Source of the DNA: Lachnospiraceae bacterium
GTDB lineage: Bacteria > Bacillota > Clostridia > Lachnospirales > Lachnospiraceae
NCBI GenBank assembly: GCA_017624235.1
Contig: JAGANL010000046.1
Coordinates: forward strand, 1-43,506
Length of the DNA stretch: 43,506 nucleotides
Direction: 5' to 3'
The notes beneath the pieces are model-generated. The model saw only the letters and a program-made list of their open reading frames with translations. It was not told the DNA's origin and ran no database searches. Numbering within the stretch: position 1 is the first letter of the stretch; each line of letters opens with the position of its first letter. This document shows positions 22,979-30,996 of the stretch, piece by piece. The position numbers and the translations under genes are program-made.

Positions 22979-23740
22979 CTATACCGCGCCAATCACATCG
23001 CTCATTTCATAATGTCCCGCCGGTTTACCCTTTAAAAACTTAGCCGCCTGTACAGCGCCTTTTCCAAATACAGCCTTGGAATATGCGGTATGGGAAAATG
23101 TGATGACCTCGTCCGTTCCTGCAAAGATGACATCATGATCACCTACGATGGTGCCTCCCCGGACAGCTGAAATACCGATTTCCTTTTTCGGACGCTTCTC
23201 TCTTCTGCTGCTTCTGTCAAAGGTGTATTCATATTCTCCATTCAGTTCTTCGTTGATGGAATCCGCCAATGCCAAAGCCGTGCCGCTTGGCGCATCCACC
23301 TTCAGATTATGATGTTTTTCCACGATTTCCATATCAAAGCCAGCCGGAGCCAGAATGGCTGCCGCCTCCTTTAAAAGCTTAAACAGCATATTGATTCCAA
23401 GAGACATATTCGCCGATTTCAAAATAGCAACCTTTTTGGATGCTTCTCCCACACGGGCAAGCTGCTCTTCGGACAGTCCCGTCGTGCACAGTACACACGG
23501 AATCTGCTTCTCCACACAATAATCCAGCAACGCATCCACTGCCTTTGCGGATGCAAAGTCAATCACTACATCGGCCTCCACATCACATTTGTCAATACGG
23601 TCAAATACCGGATAGCTGTTCTGGATATGATTGGAGACGTCAATTCCTGCTACAATTTCTATCTCTTCATCCGCTGCAATGATTCCGGTAATAACCTGTC
23701 CCATTTTTCCGTTACATCCATGCATGATTACTTTTGTCAT
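22979..23740 (-). CDS. dapB: 4-hydroxy-tetrahydrodipicolinate reductase
   Basis: A 253-residue NAD(P)H enzyme of lysine and diaminopimelate synthesis. The nucleotide-binding motif is GCNGKMG (8-14). The catalytic signature HHNLKVDAPSGTA is at 143-155, and the C-terminal motif AVRGGTIVGDHDV is present. Length is normal. The start at 23740 follows AAAGGAG; an upstream ATG at 23776 lacks a site. It is separated from dapA by fruK, which is unusual. Confidence 0.96.
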   Translation of the reverse strand: MTKVIMHGCNGKMGQVITGIIAADEEIEIVAGIDVSNHIQNSYPVFDRIDKCDVEADVVIDFASAKAVDALLDYCVEKQIPCVLCTTGLSEEQLARVGEASKKVAILKSANMSLGINMLFKLLKEAAAILAPAGFDMEIVEKHHNLKVDAPSGTALALADSINEELNGEYEYTFDRSSRREKRPKKEIGISAVRGGTIVGDHDVIFAGTDEVITFSHTAYSKAVFGKGAVQAAKFLKGKPAGHYEMSDVIGAV

Positions 23741-23807
23741 TTTCCGTTTTCTCCTTTGTTGTCTGTCTGTCGACATTATACCATACTTCCTATAACAGCG
23801 CTACACA

Positions 23808-24722
23808 CTAAAACCCAAATAAATGGGTTCTTCGGATGGCTTCCACATCCTCTGCCGCAGCCAGCTCCTCCGAAAAGACACTGGCACTTCCGGCGCTGAG
23901 TCCCATTTTGAATGCTTCCTGATAATTCCCCGTTTTCAAATATCCCGTCAAAAAGCCTGCTACCATAGAATCTCCGGCACCTACGGAATTGACCAGCCGC
24001 CCCTTTGGTGCATCACTCCTTAACACATGTCCATCCTCTTTCAGCAGGATTGCTCCGTCTCCTGCCATGGAGACCATGACATTTCTTGCCCCCATTTCCT
24101 GCAGTTTTCCTGCGTAAGAGCAAATGTCCTCCCGGGTCTTTAGCTTTGCATCAAAGATTTCTCCAAGCTCATGATGGTTGGGTTTGATCAGGAAGGGATG
24201 ATATGCCAGCGCACTGACCAGCAGTTCCTTTGACGCATCCACCACAACCTTCAGCTTTTTCTCCTGAACCCTCTCCAAAATCGTTGTGTACATGGATTGC
24301 GGCAGCCCCGTCGGAATATTTCCTGCAAGCACCAGAAAATCTCCATCCTTCAGCCTCTCCAGCTTCCGATACAGCTTCTCCGCTTCTTCCTCTGAAACCT
24401 TCGGCCCCATCCCGTTAATCTCCGTCTCTTCATCCGACCGAAGCTTGACATTGATCCGGCTCATTCCCTGCTGTACGGTAATAAAATCAGTGTGCAGCTC
24501 CATATCCTTCAATCTTTTCCGAATCTCTTCCCCTGTAAATCCCGCCGTGAAACCAAGCGCTATGCTCTCCACTCCCAGATTTTTCAACACGATCGACACA
24601 TTGATTCCCTTGCCTCCCGGCAGGATTTTTTCCTCACAGGTTCGATTGATGGTTCCTGCCTGAAAGTGCGGCACCGACACGATATAGTCCAGGGAAGGAT
24701 TCAAAGTAACCGTATAAATCAT
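23808..24722 (-). CDS. fruK: 1-phosphofructokinase, PfkB family
   Basis: A 304-residue sugar kinase. It opens MIYTVTLNPSLDYIVSV, has the sugar-binding LPGGKGINVS and the ATP/anion-hole motif NSVGAGDSMVAGFLTG near the C-terminus. These fit FruK, which phosphorylates fructose 1-phosphate to fructose 1,6-bisphosphate; tagatose-6-phosphate kinase (LacC) is the nearest alternative. No PTS fructose permease is nearby. AGGAG precedes the ATG at 24722. It lies between dapA (a terminator intervenes) and dapB (67-base gap). Proximity to fbp suggests a shared link to fructose bisphosphate. Confidence 0.85.
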   Translation of the reverse strand: MIYTVTLNPSLDYIVSVPHFQAGTINRTCEEKILPGGKGINVSIVLKNLGVESIALGFTAGFTGEEIRKRLKDMELHTDFITVQQGMSRINVKLRSDEETEINGMGPKVSEEEAEKLYRKLERLKDGDFLVLAGNIPTGLPQSMYTTILERVQEKKLKVVVDASKELLVSALAYHPFLIKPNHHELGEIFDAKLKTREDICSYAGKLQEMGARNVMVSMAGDGAILLKEDGHVLRSDAPKGRLVNSVGAGDSMVAGFLTGYLKTGNYQEAFKMGLSAGSASVFSEELAAAEDVEAIRRTHLFGF

Positions 24723-24743
24723 CCTGAATTCTCCTATCGTATG

Positions 24744-24785
24744 AAAAATATGACCGGTTGTGACTTTTCCATCATAACCGGTCAT
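24744..24785 (-). terminator. Rho-independent terminator between dapA and fruK
   Basis: On the minus strand ATGACCGGTT pairs with AACCGGTCAT around a 16-base loop, followed by ATTTTT. It would separate dapA from fruK, perhaps incompletely. Confidence 0.82.
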
Positions 24786-24801
24786 CTCCTATGTTTCCTT
24801 T

Positions 24802-25689
24802 TTATAACAGGCCAAATTCTTTCATCGCTTTTTCCAGTCTGGCTGCATTGGCATCCTCCATCTCCGTTAACGGACGGCGCAGGATTCCTGCTTCCATACC
24901 CATCAGGTTCATGGCCTTCTTAACCGGAATCGGATTGACCTCGCAGAACAGGGCGTCAATCAGGCTGACTGCCTTTAACTGGATTTCGCGGCTTCCCTCG
25001 ATATCTCCTGCCAGGAACTTCGCACACATATCATGTGTTTCCTTCGGTGCGATATTGGAAAGTACGGAAATAACACCCTTTCCACCCAGCGCCATAATCG
25101 GCACTACCTGATTATCATTACCGGAATACAAATCTACACAGCCGTCTGCCATAGCCATAAGTCTTGCCATCTGTGAAAAATTATCCGTTGCATCCTTTAC
25201 TCCGACAATGTTCGGTACATTTTTGCAAAGAGAAACCACTGTCTCCGGCAGAATGTTCACTCCTCCGGTACGTCCCGGTATATTGTAAAGAAGAATCGGT
25301 ATGCTGACCGCTTCTGCCACCATGGTAAAGTGCTCTAAAAGTCCCTTCTGTGTCGCTTTATTATAATAAGGTGTTACCACAAGCAGACCATCTGCACCTG
25401 CTTTTTCCGCTTCCTGAGACAGATAGATTGCAGTCTCCGTACAATTGGAGCCCGTACCCGCAATAACCGGAATCCTTTTTGCAACCTTCTCAACGCAGAA
25501 ACGGATAACCTCCAGATGCTCCTCATGCGTCAGAGTAGATGCCTCACCTGTCGTTCCGCATACGATAATCGCATCGGTTCCATTCTGAATCTGAAACTCG
25601 ATCTGCTCCGCAAATTTTTCGTAATTTACCTCTCCATTTGGTTTAAAGGGTGTTACAATGGCAACTCCTGCTCCTGTGAAAATAGACAT
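24802..25689 (-). CDS. dapA: 4-hydroxy-tetrahydrodipicolinate synthase
   Basis: A 295-residue TIM-barrel enzyme that condenses pyruvate with aspartate semialdehyde, the first committed step to lysine and diaminopimelate. The pyruvate-binding CGTTGE is at 44-49, the catalytic Tyr at about 135 in YNIPGRT, and the Schiff-base Lys at about 165 in VGVKDAT. The start at 25689 follows GGAGGAAAAG. Its leader is a lysine riboswitch, so lysine should reduce its expression. Confidence 0.97.
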   Translation of the reverse strand: MSIFTGAGVAIVTPFKPNGEVNYEKFAEQIEFQIQNGTDAIIVCGTTGEASTLTHEEHLEVIRFCVEKVAKRIPVIAGTGSNCTETAIYLSQEAEKAGADGLLVVTPYYNKATQKGLLEHFTMVAEAVSIPILLYNIPGRTGGVNILPETVVSLCKNVPNIVGVKDATDNFSQMARLMAMADGCVDLYSGNDNQVVPIMALGGKGVISVLSNIAPKETHDMCAKFLAGDIEGSREIQLKAVSLIDALFCEVNPIPVKKAMNLMGMEAGILRRPLTEMEDANAARLEKAMKEFGLL

Positions 25690-25737
25690 TTTCTTTTCCT
25701 CCTTCTTTTTCAGGCACCAGTACAAAAAGCTGATTCA

Positions 25738-25812
25738 ATGAGCCAAAAAGGCTAGCCCGATGGGCAAAAAGGCTAGTCAGATGGGCAAAAAAGCTAGCCC
25801 GATGGGCTAGCT
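25738..25812. repeat. Three tandem 21-bp repeats forming the riboswitch terminator and two partial copies
   Basis: The unit (on the minus strand, GGGCTAGC-T5/6-GCCCATC) occurs three times between the lysine aptamer and dapA. The copy nearest the aptamer makes a perfect terminator, AAGCTAGCCC-atc-GGGCTAGCTT followed by T-residues (25782-25812). The next two copies each keep the T-run but only part of the stem. The repeat unit is therefore itself a terminator half. Confidence 0.85.
25782..25812 (-). terminator. Terminator of the lysine riboswitch
   Basis: A 10-bp perfect stem with a three-base loop and six T residues directly downstream of the lysine aptamer, as expected for a lysine-off expression platform. 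Confidence 0.92.
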
Positions 25813-25835
25813 TAAAAGTTCGTTTATCCAAACCT

Positions 25836-26001
25836 ATGATAGCGCCCCATCTTTGCAGATGACAGTCATACATCTCTTAAATGTATGCCCAAGAATCAAT
25901 TTACAGGTAATCTCCTCTTTCGGCGGTCTCTCCTTTCCCTTTCCTTCGACTGTGCCTGCCACATCCGGAAAGCTACTGATAAATCCCGCAACCTCTATCT
26001 T
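25836..26001 (-). ncRNA. Lysine riboswitch (L box)
   Basis: The minus strand has the conserved L-box elements in order: GATAGAGGTTGCG, ATCAGTAG, AAAGGAGAGACCGCCGAA, TTGGGCATACATTTAAGAG, GACTGTCATC, and the closing GGGGCGCTATC. The first and last pair as P1. It sits directly upstream of the terminator and dapA. Confidence 0.95.
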
Positions 26002-26051
26002 TCTGATTCATTATGTGTCTAGCATACCACTCACAAAAAAACCTGTCAATA

Positions 26052-26564
26052 CTACCAGACTTTAAATTTCAGCGTTTCAATCCTGGATACCTCATCTGCC
26101 AGCATACAAATCTCATCCATCAGTTGAATCCCCGTCAGGATAAGCGTCGTTTCTTCCGCTTTGTTGCTGATCAGATTTTTCAGATCCTCTACTGTAATAA
26201 TATGATTATCAATCAGTCCCAGTACCTCGTCTAAAATCAGAAGATCGCATTCTCCTGTGCAAAGTACCTTTTTTGCAAAATTCATGCCATTTCGGATGTT
26301 CTGGATTTCTTCTGCCTGTCTCTCCTGAGGCAGTTCTGCAAAATCCTCTTCGCTCTTTTCAAAACGGAAAAATTTAATCTCCGGTTCCAGACGTCTTAAA
26401 AAAGAAGAATCCTCCACACCCTTTCCTTTCAGAAACTGAATGATGACAACACTCTTTCCCTCTGCGGCTGCCTGTACGGCCCTGCCTAATGCCGCCGGAG
26501 ATTTGCCATGACCGTCACCACTGTAAATGTGTATCATACCCTGCTCTTCCATCGCTTTCTCCAC
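26052..26564 (-). CDS. cobO: Cob(I)yrinic acid a,c-diamide adenosyltransferase (CobO/BtuR type)
   Basis: A 170-residue enzyme that transfers the adenosyl group of ATP to the corrinoid cobalt. It has the family's N-terminal P-loop (IHIYSGDGHGKSPAALG), VVIIQFLKGKG, the Walker-B-like LLILDEVLGLID and the VSRIETLKF ending. The P-loop is unusual: His and Ser-Pro replace the common Lys and Thr-Thr, although the invariant GK is kept. Length is slightly below the family norm. No cobalamin riboswitch or other cob gene is seen nearby. Confidence 0.85.
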   Translation of the reverse strand: MEKAMEEQGMIHIYSGDGHGKSPAALGRAVQAAAEGKSVVIIQFLKGKGVEDSSFLRRLEPEIKFFRFEKSEEDFAELPQERQAEEIQNIRNGMNFAKKVLCTGECDLLILDEVLGLIDNHIITVEDLKNLISNKAEETTLILTGIQLMDEICMLADEVSRIETLKFKVW

Positions 26565-26628
26565 TTTTCCTGCGTTTTATGTAAAACAGCATTTATTTTC
26601 TACAAAATAACATATTCTGTGGCAGAAA

Positions 26629-26671
26629 GCAAGTTATGCTGCAAGTTATGCTGTAAGTTTTGCCGCAAGCC
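26629..26671. repeat. 12-bp tandem repeats between the SSB-like gene and cobO
   Basis: GCAAGTTATGCT occurs twice exactly and then as degenerate GTAAGTTTTGCC and GCAAGCCTGCC. It lies just downstream of the SSB-like gene stop. No function is evident. Confidence 0.7.
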
Positions 26672-26674
26672 TGC

Positions 26675-27304
26675 CTAATCCTCCAGCAGTTCCAGCTTGC
26701 TGACCGATACCTCATAGGCCACTCTTTTTTCAATCTGATCCTCCGAAAGCTTCTTCATATATTCACGGCTCTGAATACGCCCCCAGATGGCACATCGGCT
26801 TCCCACCTCAAAGCTGCTGGCATAGCGTGCATTTCTTCCCCAGCAGATGCACGGTATGTAATCGGATTTTCCGTAAGGACGATTCACGGCCAGCAAAAGA
26901 TCGGCAATTTCCCTACCCAGCGGTGTTTTCCGGTAAATCGGCTCCTTGCAGATAAATCCGTCCAGATAAATCTGATTTGTCTTTTCCCCTTCTCCGATTT
27001 CAGAGATAAATTCGATTTCCCGGGCAAAAACGGACAATACAAGACGGTTCTTACGCTCCTCATGTCTGTTATAGGAACGGAACTGTCCGGTTACACTGAT
27101 GTATGCTCCCTTGTAGTCCTCTTTCACATTCAACAGGCGTTCCGATACCATAAGCGGAACAATATCGGAGGATTCACTCAGTCTGCTCACCTCTACATCC
27201 ACCATGTAGAATCCCTCCCCGTAAATCTCATGACTGAATACGAAATCGCTGACGATTTCCCCCATGATTGTCACCTGGTTGTTTTCAATTACCTTATCTG
27301 TCAT
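26675..27304 (-). CDS. Single-stranded DNA-binding-like protein with two OB segments
   Basis: A 209-residue protein. Two stretches each look like an SSB/PriB-type OB fold: NNQVTIMGEIVSDFVFSHEI ... AYISVTGQFRSY, and NQIYLDGFICKEPIYRKTPL ... IPCICWGRNARYA. The second is closer to SSB (CICWGRNARYASSF, GSRCAIWGRIQSREY). No acidic DDDIPF-type tail is present, so it is probably not the main replication SSB. The start at 27304 follows AAGGGAG. Likely role: binding single-stranded DNA in repair or competence, uncertain. Confidence 0.75.
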   Translation of the reverse strand: MTDKVIENNQVTIMGEIVSDFVFSHEIYGEGFYMVDVEVSRLSESSDIVPLMVSERLLNVKEDYKGAYISVTGQFRSYNRHEERKNRLVLSVFAREIEFISEIGEGEKTNQIYLDGFICKEPIYRKTPLGREIADLLLAVNRPYGKSDYIPCICWGRNARYASSFEVGSRCAIWGRIQSREYMKKLSEDQIEKRVAYEVSVSKLELLED

Positions 27305-27616
27305 TTTTGGTTTCTCCCTTCTTACCTTTAAGAATCTTTTCGCAGTCACGCCCCAAAGGCACTCCTGTCTGTGTCGTAATATTATTTATATTCCCCCTTT
27401 TTTCCCTTAGAACTGTAAGCTGACGCAAAAAAAGACGTCAGCCGCAGGGATCTGACATCTATTTATAAAAAACAACTCGAACCATCGAAAAACCATCAAA
27501 AAACAAACAAAATTCTTGCATCCCCGCTTTTACAGTGCTATACTATCTTAGTTTCAGTAAAGAAGCATTGTAACCAGATACTTGTTATAAGTAGAAAAAG
27601 GAGCAGAAATACAGCT
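27305..27616. other. Intergenic region between divergent ssb-like gene and typA
   Basis: This 312-base stretch holds a short hairpin (GCTGACG ... CGTCAGC, 27419-27442) with an A7 loop and no T-run after it, and the typA promoter at 27516-27544. The remaining sequence is AT-rich and shows nothing else I can name. Confidence 0.6.
27516..27544 (+). promoter_or_regulatory. Promoter of typA
   Basis: TTGCAT (27516-27521), 17 bases, TATACT (27539-27544). The leader is about 65 bases and ends with AAAGGAGC before the ATG at 27617. Confidence 0.75.
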
Positions 27617-29446
27617 ATGAAACAAACAAGAGAAGATATAAGAAACGTTGCAATTATCGCTCATGTCGATCATGGTAAGACGACTCTGGTCGATGAGCTG
27701 TTAAAGCAAAGCGGTGTCTTCCGTGAAAATCAGGAAGTGGCAGAGCGTGTCATGGACTCCAATGACATCGAAAGAGAACGTGGTATCACCATTCTTTCCA
27801 AAAACACCGCCGTTATGTATAAAAATACGAAAATCAACATCATCGATACCCCCGGCCATGCCGATTTCGGCGGCGAGGTGGAACGTGTCCTGAAAATGGT
27901 AAATGGTGTTATTCTCGTGGTAGATGCCTTTGAAGGTGCGATGCCGCAGACCAAATTCGTACTGCGGAAGGCATTGGAGCTGAAGCTTCCGGTCATCGTC
28001 TGCATCAATAAGATCGACCGCCCGGAGGCGCGTCCGACCGAAGTCATTGATGAGGTTCTGGAGCTGTTCTTAGATCTGGAAGCCAGTGATGAGCAATTAG
28101 ACTGTCCGTTCGTTTTTGCTTCCGCCAAGGCAGGTACTGCCACTCTGGATCTGGATACACCGGGCACCAATATGGTTCCGCTGTTTGAAACGATTCTGAG
28201 CTATATTCCGGCACCACAGGGTGATCCGGATGCCGGTACTCAGGTACTAATCAGTACAATCGACTACAATGAATACGTAGGACGCATCGGTGTCGGCAAG
28301 GTGGACAACGGTTCCATCCGTGTCAATCAGGAAGTCATGCTGATGAACCATCATGATCCGGATAAGCAGAAAAAGGTCAAGGTTTCCAAATTATATGAAT
28401 TTGATGGTCTGAACAAGGTAGAGGTACAGAGTGCCGATATCGGCTCCATCGTAGCCATCTCCGGTATCGCGGATATCCACATTGGCGATACTCTCTGCGA
28501 TGTCAATAATCCACAGCCGATTCCGTTCCAGAAGATTTCCGAGCCGACGATTGCCATGCATTTTATCGTCAACGACTCTCCTCTTGCCGGACAGGAAGGA
28601 AAATATATCACCAGCCGCCATCTGCGTGACCGTCTCTACCGCGAACTGAATACCGACGTATCCCTTCGCGTGGAAGATACTGATACGACAGAGGCCTTCA
28701 AGGTATCCGGCCGCGGCGAGCTGCATTTATCCGTATTGATTGAAAACATGCGCCGTGAGGGTTATGAGTTTGCCGTGAGCAAGGCAGAGGTACTCTATCA
28801 CACGGATGAAAAGGGACATAAATTAGAACCGATGGAACTGGTTTATGTGGATGTACCGGAAGAATTTTCCGGTACGGTCATTGAAAAGCTGAGCCAGAGA
28901 AAAGGCGAGCTCCGCAATATGGGAGCCGCTTCCGGCGGATACACCCGACTGGAGTTCTCTATCCCTTCCCGGGGCCTGATCGGTTATCGTGGTGAGTTTA
29001 TGACCGATACGAAGGGAAACGGCATCATGAACTCTATCTTTGATGGCTACGGCCCTTACAAGGGAGATATCCAGTACCGTAAGCAGGGCTCTCTGATTGC
29101 TTTTGAAGCCGGCGATGCCATCACCTACGGCCTGTATAATGCGCAGGAGCGCGGAACCCTCTTCATCGGCCCTGGCGATAAGGTATATTCCGGTATGGTA
29201 GTCGGCCAGAATGGCAAGGCAGAGGATATCGAAATCAACGTCTGCAAGAAAAAGCAGCTGACCAATACCCGTTCCTCCAGTGCAGACGAAGCGCTCCGCC
29301 TGACTCCACCCAAGATTCTGAGTCTGGAACAGGCGCTGGAATTTATTGATACGGACGAGCTGTTAGAGGTTACGCCAAAGAGCCTGCGTATCCGTAAAAA
29401 GATTCTGGATCCGACACTCAGAAAACGTGCCGGTATGAAAAAATAG
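27617..29446 (+). CDS. typA: Translational GTPase TypA/BipA
   Basis: A 609-residue ribosome-binding GTPase related to EF-G, involved in 50S assembly and stress adaptation. G1 is AHVDHGKTT (15-23), G2 RGITI (55-59), G3 DTPGHADF (77-84), G4 NKID (131-134), G5 SAK. The C-terminal TypA-specific domain contains SRGLIGYRGEFMTDTKGNG. Length matches the family. Codon use is biased as in well-expressed genes. It is monocistronic between its own promoter and a strong terminator. Confidence 0.97.
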   Translation: MKQTREDIRNVAIIAHVDHGKTTLVDELLKQSGVFRENQEVAERVMDSNDIERERGITILSKNTAVMYKNTKINIIDTPGHADFGGEVERVLKMVNGVILVVDAFEGAMPQTKFVLRKALELKLPVIVCINKIDRPEARPTEVIDEVLELFLDLEASDEQLDCPFVFASAKAGTATLDLDTPGTNMVPLFETILSYIPAPQGDPDAGTQVLISTIDYNEYVGRIGVGKVDNGSIRVNQEVMLMNHHDPDKQKKVKVSKLYEFDGLNKVEVQSADIGSIVAISGIADIHIGDTLCDVNNPQPIPFQKISEPTIAMHFIVNDSPLAGQEGKYITSRHLRDRLYRELNTDVSLRVEDTDTTEAFKVSGRGELHLSVLIENMRREGYEFAVSKAEVLYHTDEKGHKLEPMELVYVDVPEEFSGTVIEKLSQRKGELRNMGAASGGYTRLEFSIPSRGLIGYRGEFMTDTKGNGIMNSIFDGYGPYKGDIQYRKQGSLIAFEAGDAITYGLYNAQERGTLFIGPGDKVYSGMVVGQNGKAEDIEINVCKKKQLTNTRSSSADEALRLTPPKILSLEQALEFIDTDELLEVTPKSLRIRKKILDPTLRKRAGMKK

Positions 29447-29496
29447 AAATTCAGTAGCTGTGAGGGTACTGAATTTCTATGAAAATGGTATAAAAT

Positions 29497-29546
29497 AAAA
29501 AACTGCTGTAGCCGTCTCCTTTACAAAACGACTACAGCAGTTTTTT
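29497..29546. terminator. Bidirectional terminator between typA and the MATE gene
   Basis: AAAAAACTGCTGTAG (29497-29511) pairs with CTACAGCAGTTTTTT (29532-29546), giving T-runs on both strands. A second hairpin (GAAATTCAGTA/TACTGAATTTC) lies just after the typA stop. Confidence 0.9.
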
Positions 29547-29596
29547 CATATTACACATTTTTATATTACGTATTTTTTGTATGCTGCACTGATTGC

Positions 29597-30976
29597 CTAT
29601 CCTTCTGCCCCTCCCTGCATGGAGCGCATTGTCCTTTTGAATGTAAAAGCAAACATAAGAACGGTCGTAGTCACAGCTAATACATCTGCCATCGGCTCTG
29701 CCAGAAAGACGGCAAAGGCTTTGTCTGCAAAAAACACCGGCAGAATATAAATCAATGGAATTAACAGGATAATCTTTCGCAGCACAGCCAGAAACAGAGA
29801 TTCTTTCGCATTTCCCAGCGCCAAAAAGGTCTGCTGACAGGCAATTTGCGCACCGAAAATACAGGAACCGGCCATATAAATGCGAAGCGCCCAGACTGCA
29901 TATGCAATCAGTTCCGCTTCATCCGTAAACATTCTGACCAACAGCCTCGGACTGAACATGGATACAGCCCAGATTACCGTAGAATAAATCAGACAGCAGA
30001 TCAGTGTGAGCTTAAATGCCTGCTTGACTCTTTGGGCATTTTGGGCACCAAAATTATAGCTGACAATGGGCTGCATTCCCTGGGTCAGACCCTGCAACGG
30101 CAGCATGGAAAACTGCATCACACTGGTCAGAATCGTCATGGCTCCGACAGCTGTATCTCCACCGTATTTCAAAAGCGAGGTATTAAAACAGATCTGCAAT
30201 ATACTTTCGGTAGACTGCATGATAAATGGCGCTACGCCGAGTGCCAGCACTGGCATGATGACCCCCGGCTTCAATCTTATATTTTTTCTCCGGATACGAA
30301 GCAGTGTCTTTTTCCCACACAGGAAACATAAAACCCAGATACAGGACACTCCCTGTGAAAGAATCGTTGCAAGTGCCGCTCCCCGCACGCCCATATCCAA
30401 ACCAAAAATGAAAACCGGATCCAGAATAATGTTCAATACGGCGCCAATCAGCGTCGTCTTCATGCTCACCGTCGTAAAGCCCTGTGCCGAAATGAAGGAA
30501 TTTAACCCCAGGGAAAACTGTACAAAGATCGTTCCGAGCGTATAAATCTTCATATAGGAAACGGCATACGGAAGCGTATCCTCACTTGCTCCAAACAGCG
30601 TTAAAATCTGGCTGCCAAATATCTGAAATATTGCCGTAAGCAAAACAGCCAGTACCACAATCGCAGCAGCACAGTTGCCCAGAATCTCCTCCGCCTTTTC
30701 ATGCTCCTGCCTTCCCATACAGATGGATGCCCTCGGAGAACCTCCAAAACCAATCAAAGCTGCAAAAGCAGAAATCAGCATGATAGCCGGAAGCGTCACA
30801 CCGACTCCGGTCAGTGCCATGGCTCCCTCCCCCGGTATATGTCCGATATACATCCGATCCACAATATTGTACATCAGATTGATAATCTGGGCTGCAATCG
30901 CCGGCACAGCTAGCCGGAATAAAAGGGAGCCTACGTTCTCGCTCCCCAGTGCCTTTTCCTTTTCATTTTGTTCCAT
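29597..30976 (-). CDS. MATE-family multidrug/metabolite exporter
   Basis: A 459-residue membrane protein with 12 predicted helices in two six-helix halves. It opens with LLFRLAVPAIAAQIINLMYNIVDRMYIGHI, the typical helix-1 pattern of MATE exporters (shown here only by its key words AVPAI, YNIVDRMYIGH). The second half has LPLQGLTQGMQPIVSYNFGA, also diagnostic. It would export drugs or metabolites using sodium or protons; the substrate is unknown. GGAG lies 11 bases before the ATG. It is 20 bases downstream of mgtE on the same strand, so the two are probably co-transcribed. Confidence 0.93.
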   Translation of the reverse strand: MEQNEKEKALGSENVGSLLFRLAVPAIAAQIINLMYNIVDRMYIGHIPGEGAMALTGVGVTLPAIMLISAFAALIGFGGSPRASICMGRQEHEKAEEILGNCAAAIVVLAVLLTAIFQIFGSQILTLFGASEDTLPYAVSYMKIYTLGTIFVQFSLGLNSFISAQGFTTVSMKTTLIGAVLNIILDPVFIFGLDMGVRGAALATILSQGVSCIWVLCFLCGKKTLLRIRRKNIRLKPGVIMPVLALGVAPFIMQSTESILQICFNTSLLKYGGDTAVGAMTILTSVMQFSMLPLQGLTQGMQPIVSYNFGAQNAQRVKQAFKLTLICCLIYSTVIWAVSMFSPRLLVRMFTDEAELIAYAVWALRIYMAGSCIFGAQIACQQTFLALGNAKESLFLAVLRKIILLIPLIYILPVFFADKAFAVFLAEPMADVLAVTTTVLMFAFTFKRTMRSMQGGAEG

Positions 30977-30996
30977 TTGTTAAGCAGCTCCTTTCG

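Noticed and set aside
25643-25873. A 76-residue frame with AHRASLF-type repeats upstream of dapA
   Set aside because: It reads through the lysine riboswitch, its terminator and the tandem repeats and overlaps dapA; the repeats are RNA structure, not protein.
26565-26674. A cobalamin riboswitch ahead of cobO
   Set aside because: The gap is only about 110 bases, mostly 12-bp repeats, with none of the conserved B12-box sequence.
27419-27442. Terminator-like hairpin GCTGACG ... CGTCAGC
   Set aside because: No T-run follows on either strand; the T or A residues are in the loop.
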